Assembly: GCA_945898015.1 (NCBI GenBank)
Contig: CAMDGM010000034.1
Location: 1 to 36,656 of the forward strand
Direction: 5' to 3'
DNA from: PVC group bacterium
GTDB taxonomy: Bacteria > Verrucomicrobiota > Kiritimatiellia > CAIKKV01
DNA length: 36,656 bases
The translations under genes and the position numbers were made by a program. Shown here piece after piece: positions 16,002 through 24,543 of this stretch. Position 1 is the first letter of the stretch. Every line of letters begins with the position of its first letter. Below the pieces are notes generated by a model. It was not told the origin of the DNA. It saw only the letters and a list, made by a program, of their open reading frames with translations, and made no database searches.

Positions 16002-17186
16002 ATGAGAATCGTCATTACAGGAATGGGCGCCGTGACGCCGATCGGATTGTCCGTGGAGGCGTTCTGGCAGGCCCTCTGCCGGGGCGACTCGGGCATTCGC
16101 GACCTTACCCGGTTCGACACGCGGGACTGGCTGTTCACGCGGGGTGGAGAAATCCGGGATTTCAGCCTGCCGGCGGAGATTGCAGTCGTTCATGCGGACG
16201 TGAATCTGGCTTCGCAGTTTATGATGGCGGCCGCCCGGGAGGCGCTCCGGGATGCCGCGTTGGACGGGACGGCCGACCAGCCGGAGGTGGGGGTGGTGCT
16301 GTCCACGAATTTCGGCGGGGTCTCCGCCGCGGAGGAGATGCTGACGCCGGCCCGGTCTTCCGGGCGCGGGTGGCAGGAGCTGTCTTTTCAGCGATGCGTG
16401 GACCGGGTGGCGGCCCTTTGGCATCTGACGGGACCCGGCGCCGCCTTGTCCCTTTCCTGCGCGTCGGGCGGCGCGGCGATTGCCGTGGGCGCGGACCTGA
16501 TCCGCGCCGGGCGCGCCCAGGCCGTCCTGACCGGAGGGTACGATGCCATTTCGCGTTTCGCGTGGAGCGGGCTGAGCGTGCTGCGCACGATGAGCAAGGA
16601 GGCGGTGCGGCCCTTCGACAAGAATCGGGACGGCACCATTTTCAGCGACGGGGCCGGCGCCCTGGTGGTGGAGGAGTATGAGCATGCCCGCCGGCGGGGC
16701 GCCCGCATCCATGCCGAGCTGGTCGGCTACGGCCTCAACAACAATGCCTTTCACATGACCGCCCCGGCCAAGGAAGGCGCCGGTTCCGCGGCGGTCATGA
16801 AGATGGCCCTTGCCGATGCGGGGCTGTCGCCGGAGGCAGTGGACCATATCAATGCGCACGGCACGGGAACGAAGCCCAATGACGTCACGGAGACGCAGGC
16901 GGTCAAGGCGGTTTTCGGCGCTCATGCCGCCCGGATGCCGGTGACCTCCATCAAGGGCGGTCTTGGCCACATGATGGGCGCCGCCGGGAGCGTGGAGGCG
17001 ATCGCCTCGATCCTGTCGATGCGGGACGGGATTATTCCGCCCACCCTGAATTACCGGGAGCCGGATCCGGAGTGTGACCTGGATTATGTCGTCAACACGG
17101 CCCGTGCCATGACTCTGGGCACGGTGCTTTCCAATTCGGCCGGCATTGGCGGCTGCAATGCCGCCGTCATTTTGAGGAAACCATGA
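16002..17186 (+). CDS. Beta-ketoacyl synthase, FabF-like (KS-alpha), catalytically intact
   Basis: The 394-aa thiolase-fold enzyme begins with MRIVITGMGAVTPIG and carries the full Cys-His-His triad: C153 in LSLSCASGG, H286 in INAHGTGTKPND and H323 in IKGGLGHMMGAAG. It is slightly shorter than typical FabF (about 410 aa). Such enzymes condense an enzyme-bound acyl group with malonyl-ACP. Its stop overlaps the start of a second, inactive-looking KS (ATGA), which is the arrangement of KS-alpha/KS-beta pairs in type II polyketide and aryl-polyene systems. No ACP or malonyltransferase is encoded beside it. A general housekeeping FabF role is less likely given the neighbours. Confidence 0.92.
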   Translation: MRIVITGMGAVTPIGLSVEAFWQALCRGDSGIRDLTRFDTRDWLFTRGGEIRDFSLPAEIAVVHADVNLASQFMMAAAREALRDAALDGTADQPEVGVVLSTNFGGVSAAEEMLTPARSSGRGWQELSFQRCVDRVAALWHLTGPGAALSLSCASGGAAIAVGADLIRAGRAQAVLTGGYDAISRFAWSGLSVLRTMSKEAVRPFDKNRDGTIFSDGAGALVVEEYEHARRRGARIHAELVGYGLNNNAFHMTAPAKEGAGSAAVMKMALADAGLSPEAVDHINAHGTGTKPNDVTETQAVKAVFGAHAARMPVTSIKGGLGHMMGAAGSVEAIASILSMRDGIIPPTLNYREPDPECDLDYVVNTARAMTLGTVLSNSAGIGGCNAAVILRKP

Positions 17187-18244
17187 AGCGAGTGGTCATC
17201 ACGGGAATGGGTCCGGTCAGCGCGATCGGCATGGGGCGGGAGGCCTTCTTCGCCGCGTTGCGGGAGGGCCGCACGGGGATTGGCGAAATCACCGCGTTCG
17301 ATACCGCCGGCTATCGTTCTACACGGGCCGCGCTGGTGGCGGATTTTAACGTGGCGGATTACTTGGAGAGCCAGAAGAATTACCTGGATCACGCCTCCGA
17401 GCTGGCCTATGCCGCCATGAGCCTGGCGCTGGAAGATGCCGATCTGGACGCGAAAACGATGGCGGGCGCCTCGGCGGGGCTGATGCTCGGATCGGCGTTT
17501 GGAAACCTCGCCACCATGAGCCTCTTCTTCGGGGATTATCTGCAAAAGGGGCCCCGTCTCGTCAAGCCCGTCCTTTTTCCGCATACCTATTCCAACACCA
17601 CCATCAGCCTGCTGGCCATGGATTATAACCTGAGCGGGTACCAGGTGAATTACTCGGCCGGCTCCGTGTCGTCCGGGTGTGCGATCGCGGCGGGCTACGA
17701 CCTGATCCGCCTGGGTCGCGCCAGCCTGGTTTTTGCCGGCGGCTTCGAGGGGTTCTGCGAACCCCTTTTCGCCGGCTGCGACCGGAGCGGCGCGGGCTTC
17801 ACGCTCGGCGAGGGGGCCGGCATCCTGGTGCTGGAAGAGGTTGAGCATGCCCGGGCGCGGGGCGCCCGGATTCTCGGCGAACTTGTGGGCGCGGGCCTGA
17901 CGGGCGGCCTGCGGATTGCGGACGCCATGCGCCTGGCGTTGGCCAGCGCGCCGTTCGCCGAGAAGGAGCTGGATCTGATCCTGTCGGCGGCCAACGGGAG
18001 CCCGGACCTCGACGGAAAGGAATCCGCCGCCATTGAGGCGCTGCTGGCCGGCTCGGCCGGGGTTGCGGTTCGCAGCATCAAGCCCTTGATCGGGGAGACG
18101 CTGGGCGCGGGTGCGGCGTTACAGGTGATGGCCGCGCTGGGCGAGGTCAGGGGCGTCCCGCGGGAGGTTCGGAACGGGCTGGTGAACGCCATCGACCCGG
18201 GCGGGAGCGTGGTGAGCCTGGCGGTGCAAAGGAGTCCCGCATGA
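17183..18244 (+). CDS. Ketosynthase-like protein lacking all catalytic residues (KS-beta/chain-length-factor type)
   Basis: The 353-aa protein keeps the thiolase fold (MKRVVITGMGPVSAIGMG; FAGGFEGFCEPLF; GAGFTLGEGAGILVLEEVEH) but aligning it to the upstream KS shows that each catalytic position has changed. Cys153 corresponds to Ser161 in YSAGSVSSGCAI; the first His motif NAHGTGT is SAANGSPD; the second GLGHMMGA is LIGETLGA. It is also about 40 residues shorter than the KS-alpha and so lacks part of the standard fold's loops. This is the pattern of chain-length factors that pair with an active KS. A cysteine five residues after Ser161 (C166) is not in the nucleophile position. It overlaps both neighbours by ATGA junctions, consistent with equal production of both subunits. 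Confidence 0.85.
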   Translation: MKRVVITGMGPVSAIGMGREAFFAALREGRTGIGEITAFDTAGYRSTRAALVADFNVADYLESQKNYLDHASELAYAAMSLALEDADLDAKTMAGASAGLMLGSAFGNLATMSLFFGDYLQKGPRLVKPVLFPHTYSNTTISLLAMDYNLSGYQVNYSAGSVSSGCAIAAGYDLIRLGRASLVFAGGFEGFCEPLFAGCDRSGAGFTLGEGAGILVLEEVEHARARGARILGELVGAGLTGGLRIADAMRLALASAPFAEKELDLILSAANGSPDLDGKESAAIEALLAGSAGVAVRSIKPLIGETLGAGAALQVMAALGEVRGVPREVRNGLVNAIDPGGSVVSLAVQRSPA

Positions 18245-19188
18245 AGGATTTGATCGAGGCGTATCGCCTGATGCTGACGATCCGTTGCTTTGAGGAGAAG
18301 GTGGAGGAGCTTTTCTCGCGGGGTCTGATCGGCGGCACCACCCATCCCGCCTCCGGCCAGGAGGCCGTGGCCGTGGGGGCCTGCGCGGCGCTGGAAAAGG
18401 ATGACTATGTCACCAGCACGCACCGGGGGCACGGCCACATGATCGCCCGGGGCGGCGACCCGAATCGGATCATGGCGGAGCTTTATGGCAAGGAGACGGG
18501 GTATTCCCGCGGCCGCGGCGGCAGCCAGCTGATGATGGACCTGTCGCTGGGATTTCTCGGGTCCAACGGGATCACCGGCGGGGGCATCCCTATTGCCACG
18601 GGGGCCGCGCTGTCGAGCCAGCGCCGGAAGAGCGGCCAGGTGGCGCTCTGCTTTTTTGGGGACGGCGCCTCCAACCAGGGCACGTTCCACGAATCCCTCA
18701 ACATGGCCGGCCTCTGGAAGCTGCCGGTCGTGTATGTCTGTGAAAACAATCTGTATGCCATGTCCACTCCGGTGGCGCAGGCGGTTCCCATACCTCATAT
18801 CGCCGATCGCGCGGCCAGCTATGGCTTTCCCGGCCAGGTGGTGGACGGCAATGACGTGCTGGCCGTGCATCAGGCCGTGGCGGCAGCTTGCGCCCGCGCC
18901 CGCCGGGGGGAGGGTCCCACGCTTCTGGAATGCAAGACCTACCGGTTTTCCGGGCATTCGCGGGGCGATCCCCGGAAATACCGGACGGTTGAGGAGGAGC
19001 TGGCGTGGCGCGAGAAGGGGCCCCTGGCCCGGTTCAAGGCCGAGTTGACGAGCCGTGGCCTGCTGACCGGCCGGGCGGATCAGGCGCTCAAACGGGATGT
19101 GAAACGGCGGGTGGCGGAAGCGGTGGCCTTTGCCCGGAAAAGTCCGGCGCCCGATCCCGCGACGCTGGGCGAGGGGGTCTTCGCATGA
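18241..19188 (+). CDS. Thiamine-diphosphate 2-oxoacid dehydrogenase E1 component, alpha subunit
   Basis: The 315-aa protein matches E1-alpha of pyruvate/acetoin/branched-chain dehydrogenases. It has YRLMLTIRCFEEKVEELF near the start, THRGHGHMIARGG, the thiamine-diphosphate motif beginning GDGASNQGTFHE and ending CENN about 30 residues later, and the loop YRFSGHSRGDP. E1 decarboxylates a 2-oxoacid and reductively acylates a lipoyl domain. It is closer in feel to PDH/acetoin-type than BCKDH-type, but substrate cannot be assigned safely. It starts inside the KS-beta stop codon (ATGA) and ends inside the E1-beta start. Confidence 0.93.
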   Translation: MKDLIEAYRLMLTIRCFEEKVEELFSRGLIGGTTHPASGQEAVAVGACAALEKDDYVTSTHRGHGHMIARGGDPNRIMAELYGKETGYSRGRGGSQLMMDLSLGFLGSNGITGGGIPIATGAALSSQRRKSGQVALCFFGDGASNQGTFHESLNMAGLWKLPVVYVCENNLYAMSTPVAQAVPIPHIADRAASYGFPGQVVDGNDVLAVHQAVAAACARARRGEGPTLLECKTYRFSGHSRGDPRKYRTVEEELAWREKGPLARFKAELTSRGLLTGRADQALKRDVKRRVAEAVAFARKSPAPDPATLGEGVFA

Positions 19189-20171
19189 GAAGCATTAGTT
19201 ACAGCGAAGCGCTTCGGGAGGCGTTGCGGGAGGAGCTGCGGCGGGATCCGTCCGTCTTCCTGATGGGCGAGGACATCGCCCTGTATGGCGGCGCGTTTGG
19301 CGTGACCCGTGGCCTGCTGGACGAGTTCGGGGCCGGGCGCATTGTGAACACGCCGATCTCGGAGCCCGGCTTCATGGGGGCGGCTATCGGGGCTGCGATC
19401 ACGGGCTGCCGGCCCGTGGTGGAAATCATGTTCATGGATTTCTGCACGTTGACGATGGATCAGCTGGTGAATCATGCCGCAAAAATGAGGTATGTGTTCG
19501 GCGAGCAGGTCAAGTGCCCCCTGGTGGTGCGAATGGCGGGCGGTGCGGGGAAGGGGTATGGGCCCACGCATTCCCAGAGCCTGGAGGCCTGGTTCATGCA
19601 TGCGCCCGGACTCAAGGTGGTGGCGCCGGCCACGCCGGCGGACGCCAAGGGGATGTTGAAGACAGCGATCCGGGACGATAACCCGGTGATCTTTGTGGAG
19701 CATAAGCTTTTATATGGCCGGAAGGGGCCGGTTCCCGAGCGCGGGGGTGTGGCGATTCCGTTCGGCAAGGCGCGCCTGGCCTGTCGCGGCGCGGATGTAA
19801 CGATCGTGGCCTGGTCGTTGATGGCGCTGGAAGCCGAGGCCGCGGCGCAGGATCTGGCGGCCCGGGGTGTCAGCGCGGAGGTGCTGGATCTCCGGTCGTT
19901 GAACCCCCTGGATGTGGAAAGCGTGGTGGAGTCGGTGAAAAAGACGCACCGGCTTCTGATTGTCGAGGAGGGCACCCGGACCTGCGGCATTGCCGCGGAG
20001 ATCGGGTTCCAGGTGTTTGAGCAGATTTACGATTATCTGGATTCTCCGATCACCCGCCTGACGGCTCCCGATATTCCGATTTCCGCCAGTTCAGTTTTGG
20101 AGAAAGCCGCCATTCCGGACCGGGCACGCATCGTGGACGCGGCCGTCAAGCTGGTGAAGCCGGGGGCGTGA
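19185..20171 (+). CDS. Thiamine-diphosphate 2-oxoacid dehydrogenase E1 component, beta subunit
   Basis: The 328-aa product starts MRSISYSEALREALREELRR, exactly where E1-beta subunits start; the frame is open further upstream but that part is out of register with the family and overlaps E1-alpha. Recognisable motifs are FLMGEDIALYGGAFGVTRGL, NTPISEPGFMGAAIGAAI and the C-terminal LLIVEEGTRTCGIAAEIG. The ATG overlaps the E1-alpha stop as ATGA. Together the two subunits form an alpha2beta2 E1 that should charge the lipoyl carrier encoded four genes upstream. No dihydrolipoamide dehydrogenase (E3) or E2 acyltransferase gene is present in the window. Confidence 0.93.
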   Translation: MRSISYSEALREALREELRRDPSVFLMGEDIALYGGAFGVTRGLLDEFGAGRIVNTPISEPGFMGAAIGAAITGCRPVVEIMFMDFCTLTMDQLVNHAAKMRYVFGEQVKCPLVVRMAGGAGKGYGPTHSQSLEAWFMHAPGLKVVAPATPADAKGMLKTAIRDDNPVIFVEHKLLYGRKGPVPERGGVAIPFGKARLACRGADVTIVAWSLMALEAEAAAQDLAARGVSAEVLDLRSLNPLDVESVVESVKKTHRLLIVEEGTRTCGIAAEIGFQVFEQIYDYLDSPITRLTAPDIPISASSVLEKAAIPDRARIVDAAVKLVKPGA

Positions 20172-20214
20172 GAGTCCGGCCAAGGATGTTGGAGAACAGG
20201 AATCAGGAGCCTGG

Positions 20215-23200
20215 ATGAGGACGCTTGTTTTATCCGTGTGGTTGTGGGTCTTCCTGGGGGCTGTTTCATCGGGCTGGGCCCTGGAATTGAAGACGGCCCC
20301 CCGCAATCCGGATTTTGAGCGGTACCTGGAGCAGGCGGCTACGCCGCGTCCGCTGGCGGCGGTGGCCGCCCGGGAGCCCGGCACTGGCGCGATTCCCATT
20401 CCGGTTGATTTGTCCCATCTTAAGCGGGTGACGACTCCGGGATTGGCGCGCGCCCGGGCGAAGGCGTTTTCAGCCTCCTATGATCTGCGATTAGTCGGGG
20501 ACAAGCTCACCCCGGTGCGGGATCAGGGCAGCTATGGAACGTGCTGGGCGCATGCGACGATTGCCTCCATGGAGTCCGGCCTGCTGCCCGGGGAGAGCCG
20601 GGATTTTTCGGAGAACAACCTCGTCAACCTGGCGGGGTTCGATTTGGGTTTTAATGGCGGCGGGCACGCCTTCATGTCCATGGCCTACCTGCTCCGGTGG
20701 GGCGGCCCGGTGGACGAGAGCGACGACCCGTATCCGAAGCCGGGCGACAGTCCCGGCGAGCTGGCCGTCCAGAAGCATATCCAGCAGGTGCGGCTGATCC
20801 CCGGGAAAACCAGCGACACGGACAACGACGGGGTCAAGCAGGCGGTGATGGATCATGGGGCGGTGTACGTCACCTACTGTCAAGAGACCGCCTCCTACAA
20901 TCCCACCTATAAGGCGTATTGTTATGCGGGCCCGGCGGCCATCAATCATGCGGTGGCTATCGTGGGGTGGGACGATGATTATGACCGGACCCGGTTCTCC
21001 ACGACGCCGGCCGGGAATGGCGCTTATATCGTGCGCAACAGCTGGGGTCCCGATTGGGGTGAAAACGGGTATTTCTATGTCTCGTATTACGATGCCCGGT
21101 TCGCGCGGGAGGCGATGTTCTCGTTCTTCCAGGCCGATGCGACGAATGTGTACAAGACGGTCTATCAATATGATCCGCTGGGCTGGGTCAACGACCTGGG
21201 GGTGGAGACCTCGACCTTATGGGCGGCGAACACGTTCACCGCGAGCACCTCCGAGCGGCTGGGCGCGTTGGGTTTTTATGCCGTGGCGCTGGACACTGCC
21301 TACGAGATTTCGGTGTATACGGGGGGCAGCAACGGCGCGCCCCGGAGTGGCGTGTTGGCGGCCACGAAAAGCGGGACGTCGGAATATCCGGGGTATCGCA
21401 CGATTCCGCTGGATACGCCGGTTCTCCTGACCGCGGGCCAGTCCTTTTCGATCGTGGTCAAATTGACAACGCCCGGGTATGACTATCCCCAGGCGGTCGA
21501 ATATGCCACTCCGGGGTATAGCAGCGGGGCGACGGCGGCGGCCGGGCAGAGTTATTACAGCGAGGACGGCCTGTCGTGGGCGGATCTGACGGTGGACTGG
21601 GACGCGACGGCGAATTTCTGCATCAAGGGTTACCTGTTGGCCGATCAGGAACCGCCCGCCTGCTCTATTCTTTACGAGGGGGCCAACCCTACCACCGCCA
21701 CCTCCGTGAATTTCACCGTGGCGTTCAGCGAGGATGTGCTGGGGTTTGTTCAGTCGGACGTGGATTTGACGGGCACGGCGCCCGGCAGGAGCATCACCGG
21801 TTTTTCGGGCGGCCCGCGCTCGTTCACGGTGTCGGTAGGCGCCATCAGCGGCGGCGGCACGGTGGTTCTGGGTGTGGCCACGGGGGTCTGCGCGGATGCG
21901 ACCGGCAACCCCAACTTGGCGGGCGGGCCAGCCAGCGTCACGATCAACGTGATCACCGTGCTGACGGAACGGGCTTCGGTGATGATTCCCGAGGGGGGCA
22001 CGGCTCCTTTCCAGGTCAAGTTGAGCGCCCCGCCCATGGGGGATACGGTGGTGGTGGTGGGTCGGGAATCCGGAGACGCCGACATCACGGTTACGGACGG
22101 CACGAATTTGACCTTCACGACCAACACGTGGGCCGACTACCAGAGCGTCACCTTGTCCGCCGCCGAGGACGATGGTGATAATGGGGACGGAACCGCCACG
22201 ATCGTCTGCCAAGGCGGCCCCGGCATCACGAATGCGGTGGTGGCGGCGGTTGAAGACGACGATGATTTTACCCTTGTCGTGACCTCCCTGTACGGGGTGG
22301 TCAGCCGGGCTCCGGAAACCCCGTATTATGACCGGGGGACGGAGGTGACCTTGATTGCCACGCCCGGCCTTTCCTATTTCTTCAACGGGTGGACCGGCGA
22401 CCGGATCGACACGAACGCCATGGTTTCCTTCATCATGGATGGGGATAAGTGTCTGACGGCTGTTTATGGTCCCACGGCGCCCGTCGTGTTGCCGTCCAAG
22501 TTGATCAATGGAAAGGCGTTTACGGCCCGGTGGATGTGGGTGGCGGGAGGCGCCCCGGAAGGGGAGTTGAGCGTCGTTCGGGATGTCGACGGACTTTTCC
22601 AGTATGTCCCGGGTTATTCGAACCGGTATGTCAATAATGTCGCGGAGTACGGGGTGACGAATCTGCTTTCTGGAACGGATTATTGGTACCGGATCCGGCG
22701 GGTCATGCCGGAGGGCAGTGTGAGCGCCTGGACGTCCCTGGTGAAGGTGAAGCCGGGCCCGGGAACGCCCGCGTTCAGGCATCTGCTCGGCGAGGCGCCG
22801 GTTTCGAAGGGCATTATCCAGGAGTTTGCCCTGTCCAATCTGGTGTCGGGAGTCGGCGTGGTGAAAGCCAAGTCATCCAACACCAATGCGGTTCAGGCGA
22901 CGGTCTCCGCCGGCGTCTTGACCTTGCGGTATCTTTGGAAGGACACGAACCTGTCGGCGAAGGTGACGCTGGTGGTGACGCATCCGGCCGCGGGCGACAA
23001 GGGGTATCACGGAACCACGGTGAACCGGGCGGCCGGGCCTGTAGCCATCGTCTCCTATTCGGCGCTGACCAATGCCGGCGCCGGGGTGGCCCAGGAGGTG
23101 ACGCTGGAGAACCGGACCGGGCGGATGGTGTATGGGGTCCGGGTGCGGACGTTCGGGCTGGATCAGCCGGTCTGGCTGGTGAACCGGACAGGGCTGGATC

Positions 23201-23598
23201 CCCTGAGCGGAGCGGCGATCCGGGAGATTCCCTGCGTGTGGCCGGCGGGCGCGCGCCGGGTGGTGCGGCTGGTGTACCATAGCGCTTACCAGAAGCAGGC
23301 CCGGACCCGGCCGGTGGCGTATGGCGTGTGGGCCATTCTGACGCCGATGAACGGGGCGATGCCGGAGAATGGGGAGATGGCGATTGCCCGGCAGGAGGCC
23401 TATGACGGATTGCAGCTGCTGGCCCTGCCCGCGAACCGCAACCGGCTCTACCGGGTTTTTCATTCGGATGACGACGGCGCCACCTGGACGTTGAATCTGC
23501 CCCGGATCCGGGCCACCGCCAACTACCTGATGTGGCTGGATACGGATGACGCGGCCCCGTCCAATCGTCTTTATCGGGTTATGGATATGGGGATGTGA
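20215..23598 (+). CDS. Secreted papain-like (C1A) cysteine protease with lectin-like, Ig-like, Calx-beta-like and InlB-repeat-like modules
   Basis: A signal peptide (MRTLVLSVWLWVFLGAVSSG) and a short propeptide precede a C1A catalytic domain at about residues 85-305. Gln104 and Cys110 lie in PVRDQGSYGTCWAHA, His245 in NHAVAIVGWDDD and Asn275 in VRNSWGPDWGENGYF, so the active site is complete. A C1A-associated lectin-like domain follows at about 318-485 (WAANTFTASTSERLGALGFY). Next come a bacterial Ig-like domain (about 490-585), a Calx-beta-like unit (about 590-685, EGGTAPFQVKLSAPPMGDTV), an InlB-type repeat (about 690-760, GLSYFFNGWTGDRIDTNAM) and a long C-terminal region ending RLYRVMDMGM. 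It starts 43 bp after E1-beta with AGGAG upstream. It would act at the cell surface; the substrate is unknown, and the adjacent giant secreted protein is one candidate. Confidence 0.88.
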   Translation: MRTLVLSVWLWVFLGAVSSGWALELKTAPRNPDFERYLEQAATPRPLAAVAAREPGTGAIPIPVDLSHLKRVTTPGLARARAKAFSASYDLRLVGDKLTPVRDQGSYGTCWAHATIASMESGLLPGESRDFSENNLVNLAGFDLGFNGGGHAFMSMAYLLRWGGPVDESDDPYPKPGDSPGELAVQKHIQQVRLIPGKTSDTDNDGVKQAVMDHGAVYVTYCQETASYNPTYKAYCYAGPAAINHAVAIVGWDDDYDRTRFSTTPAGNGAYIVRNSWGPDWGENGYFYVSYYDARFAREAMFSFFQADATNVYKTVYQYDPLGWVNDLGVETSTLWAANTFTASTSERLGALGFYAVALDTAYEISVYTGGSNGAPRSGVLAATKSGTSEYPGYRTIPLDTPVLLTAGQSFSIVVKLTTPGYDYPQAVEYATPGYSSGATAAAGQSYYSEDGLSWADLTVDWDATANFCIKGYLLADQEPPACSILYEGANPTTATSVNFTVAFSEDVLGFVQSDVDLTGTAPGRSITGFSGGPRSFTVSVGAISGGGTVVLGVATGVCADATGNPNLAGGPASVTINVITVLTERASVMIPEGGTAPFQVKLSAPPMGDTVVVVGRESGDADITVTDGTNLTFTTNTWADYQSVTLSAAEDDGDNGDGTATIVCQGGPGITNAVVAAVEDDDDFTLVVTSLYGVVSRAPETPYYDRGTEVTLIATPGLSYFFNGWTGDRIDTNAMVSFIMDGDKCLTAVYGPTAPVVLPSKLINGKAFTARWMWVAGGAPEGELSVVRDVDGLFQYVPGYSNRYVNNVAEYGVTNLLSGTDYWYRIRRVMPEGSVSAWTSLVKVKPGPGTPAFRHLLGEAPVSKGIIQEFALSNLVSGVGVVKAKSSNTNAVQATVSAGVLTLRYLWKDTNLSAKVTLVVTHPAAGDKGYHGTTVNRAAGPVAIVSYSALTNAGAGVAQEVTLENRTGRMVYGVRVRTFGLDQPVWLVNRTGLDPLSGAAIREIPCVWPAGARRVVRLVYHSAYQKQARTRPVAYGVWAILTPMNGAMPENGEMAIARQEAYDGLQLLALPANRNRLYRVFHSDDDGATWTLNLPRIRATANYLMWLDTDDAAPSNRLYRVMDMGM

Positions 23599-23707
23599 GA
23601 AAAGGGGTCACGGAGGATGGGAAAATGAGAAGATTCTCGAAATTAGTTTGGCGAAAACTCATTTATAGCGACGTAACCCTTAAGGCTTGCAGAAGGAGAA
23701 GTTGTTC

Positions 23708-24397
23708 GTGAGCGAAGAATCGATTTTCGACCTTATCCTCAAAGATCGTCCGCAACTTCACGATTCCGGCAACGTCTGTTACGGAATTTCCACACAGGCC
23801 CTCCGGGCTCTTTGGGAACTGGCCAAACCAGGCAGTCAGACTGTCGAAACGGGTGCGGGACTGAGCACGATCATTCTTGCGGCACGAGGGTGTAATCACA
23901 CGTGCATCACGCCATCTTCTGAGGAAGTCACACGCATTGGTCAATATTGCGCGGATCGCAAAATAGACTTAAGCCGTGTGAATTTCATGACGTCTCGATC
24001 GGAGGATGTGGTCCCGGGATTTTCACGAGGCCGCTTTGACTTGGTGTTAATCGACGGTCGCCATGGTTTCCCCACGCCATTCATCGACTGGTTTTATCTC
24101 GGGCGCGCGCTCAAGCTGGGAGGGCATTTGTTTGTTGATGACACTCAGCTTTTTACCGTCCGCTTGCTCGGCGAGTTTCTATCCGCGGATCCCGACTGGC
24201 TTTTCGTGGGAGAATACGGCTGTCGAACAGGAGTTTATCGAAAAACAGGCAATGCCTACCTCAACAAGGAATGGTGCGCCCAACCCTATATTGCTGGAAA
24301 AAGCCGTCTTGGCATCTTTCGTTACACGGTGCGCAAAAAATACGGATCCCTTTGCCAGTTTATTGGCCGACGGCTTAAGGGGTCTTCTGGCTTTTAA
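23708..24397 (+). CDS. Class I SAM-dependent methyltransferase (Methyltransf_24-like)
   Basis: The GTG at 23708 with AAGGAG about eight bases upstream is the best start, giving 229 aa; the frame also extends back to a TTG at 23687 that overlaps the ribosome site. SAM-binding motif I is TVETGAGLSTIIL. The acidic strand-4 region is FDLVLIDGRHGFPTPFIDW, followed by LGRALKLGGHLFVDD. This is the Methyltransf_24 layout, often found among polysaccharide or secondary-metabolite genes. Codon use and base composition are noticeably less GC-rich than the flanking operons, and a RAYT element follows, so the gene may have arrived by transfer. The acceptor is unknown; a sugar of the nearby EPS locus is possible. 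Confidence 0.8.
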   Translation: MSEESIFDLILKDRPQLHDSGNVCYGISTQALRALWELAKPGSQTVETGAGLSTIILAARGCNHTCITPSSEEVTRIGQYCADRKIDLSRVNFMTSRSEDVVPGFSRGRFDLVLIDGRHGFPTPFIDWFYLGRALKLGGHLFVDDTQLFTVRLLGEFLSADPDWLFVGEYGCRTGVYRKTGNAYLNKEWCAQPYIAGKSRLGIFRYTVRKKYGSLCQFIGRRLKGSSGF

Positions 24398-24411
24398 GGA
24401 GCGGGTAGTGT

Positions 24412-24499
24412 GCGGGTAGGGGTCTTTCTTATATACGGGCGGGTAGAGCGGATAGGGGTCAGGTCTTTCATAAAGCGGATAGGGGTCAGGTCTTTCATA
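24412..24499. repeat. Tandem 27-bp-period repeats upstream of the RAYT gene
   Basis: Two near-identical units beginning AGCGGATAGGGGTCAGG lie at 24447-24472 and 24474-24499. A shorter degenerate copy lacking CAG starts at about 24412. The right-hand unit doubles as the left inverted repeat of the element. With only two good units and no spacers of unique sequence, this is not a CRISPR array. Confidence 0.8.
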
Positions 24500-24505
24500 T
24501 ATACA
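24479..24505. repeat. Left 27-bp inverted repeat of the RAYT element
   Basis: These 27 bases (beginning ATAGGGGTCAGGTCTTTC) are the exact reverse complement of 25562-25588. They lie 38 bp before the transposase start codon. Confidence 0.85.
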
Positions 24506-24543
24506 ATTGACGTCGGAAGGCGGAGTTTGGTTTAATTCACGGC

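Noticed and set aside
15102..16970. 622-codon open frame on the minus strand
   Set aside because: It lies opposite the clear FabG- and FabF-like genes and is rich in Arg, Gly, His and Pro without any domain; it is a GC-driven shadow, as are the long minus frames at 10338-12014, 12981-14585, 21217-22782 and 31281-33224.
17183..18244. Second KS as a redundant active FabF
   Set aside because: All three catalytic positions are changed (Ser161, Ala and Glu), so it cannot condense by the usual mechanism.
19005..19184. Upstream extension of the E1-beta frame
   Set aside because: It overlaps E1-alpha out of frame and has no family similarity; E1-beta starts at 19185 with an ATGA overlap.
24447..24499. 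CRISPR-like tandem repeats
   Set aside because: Only two good units with a 1-2 nt gap and no unique spacers; they match the inverted arms of the RAYT element.
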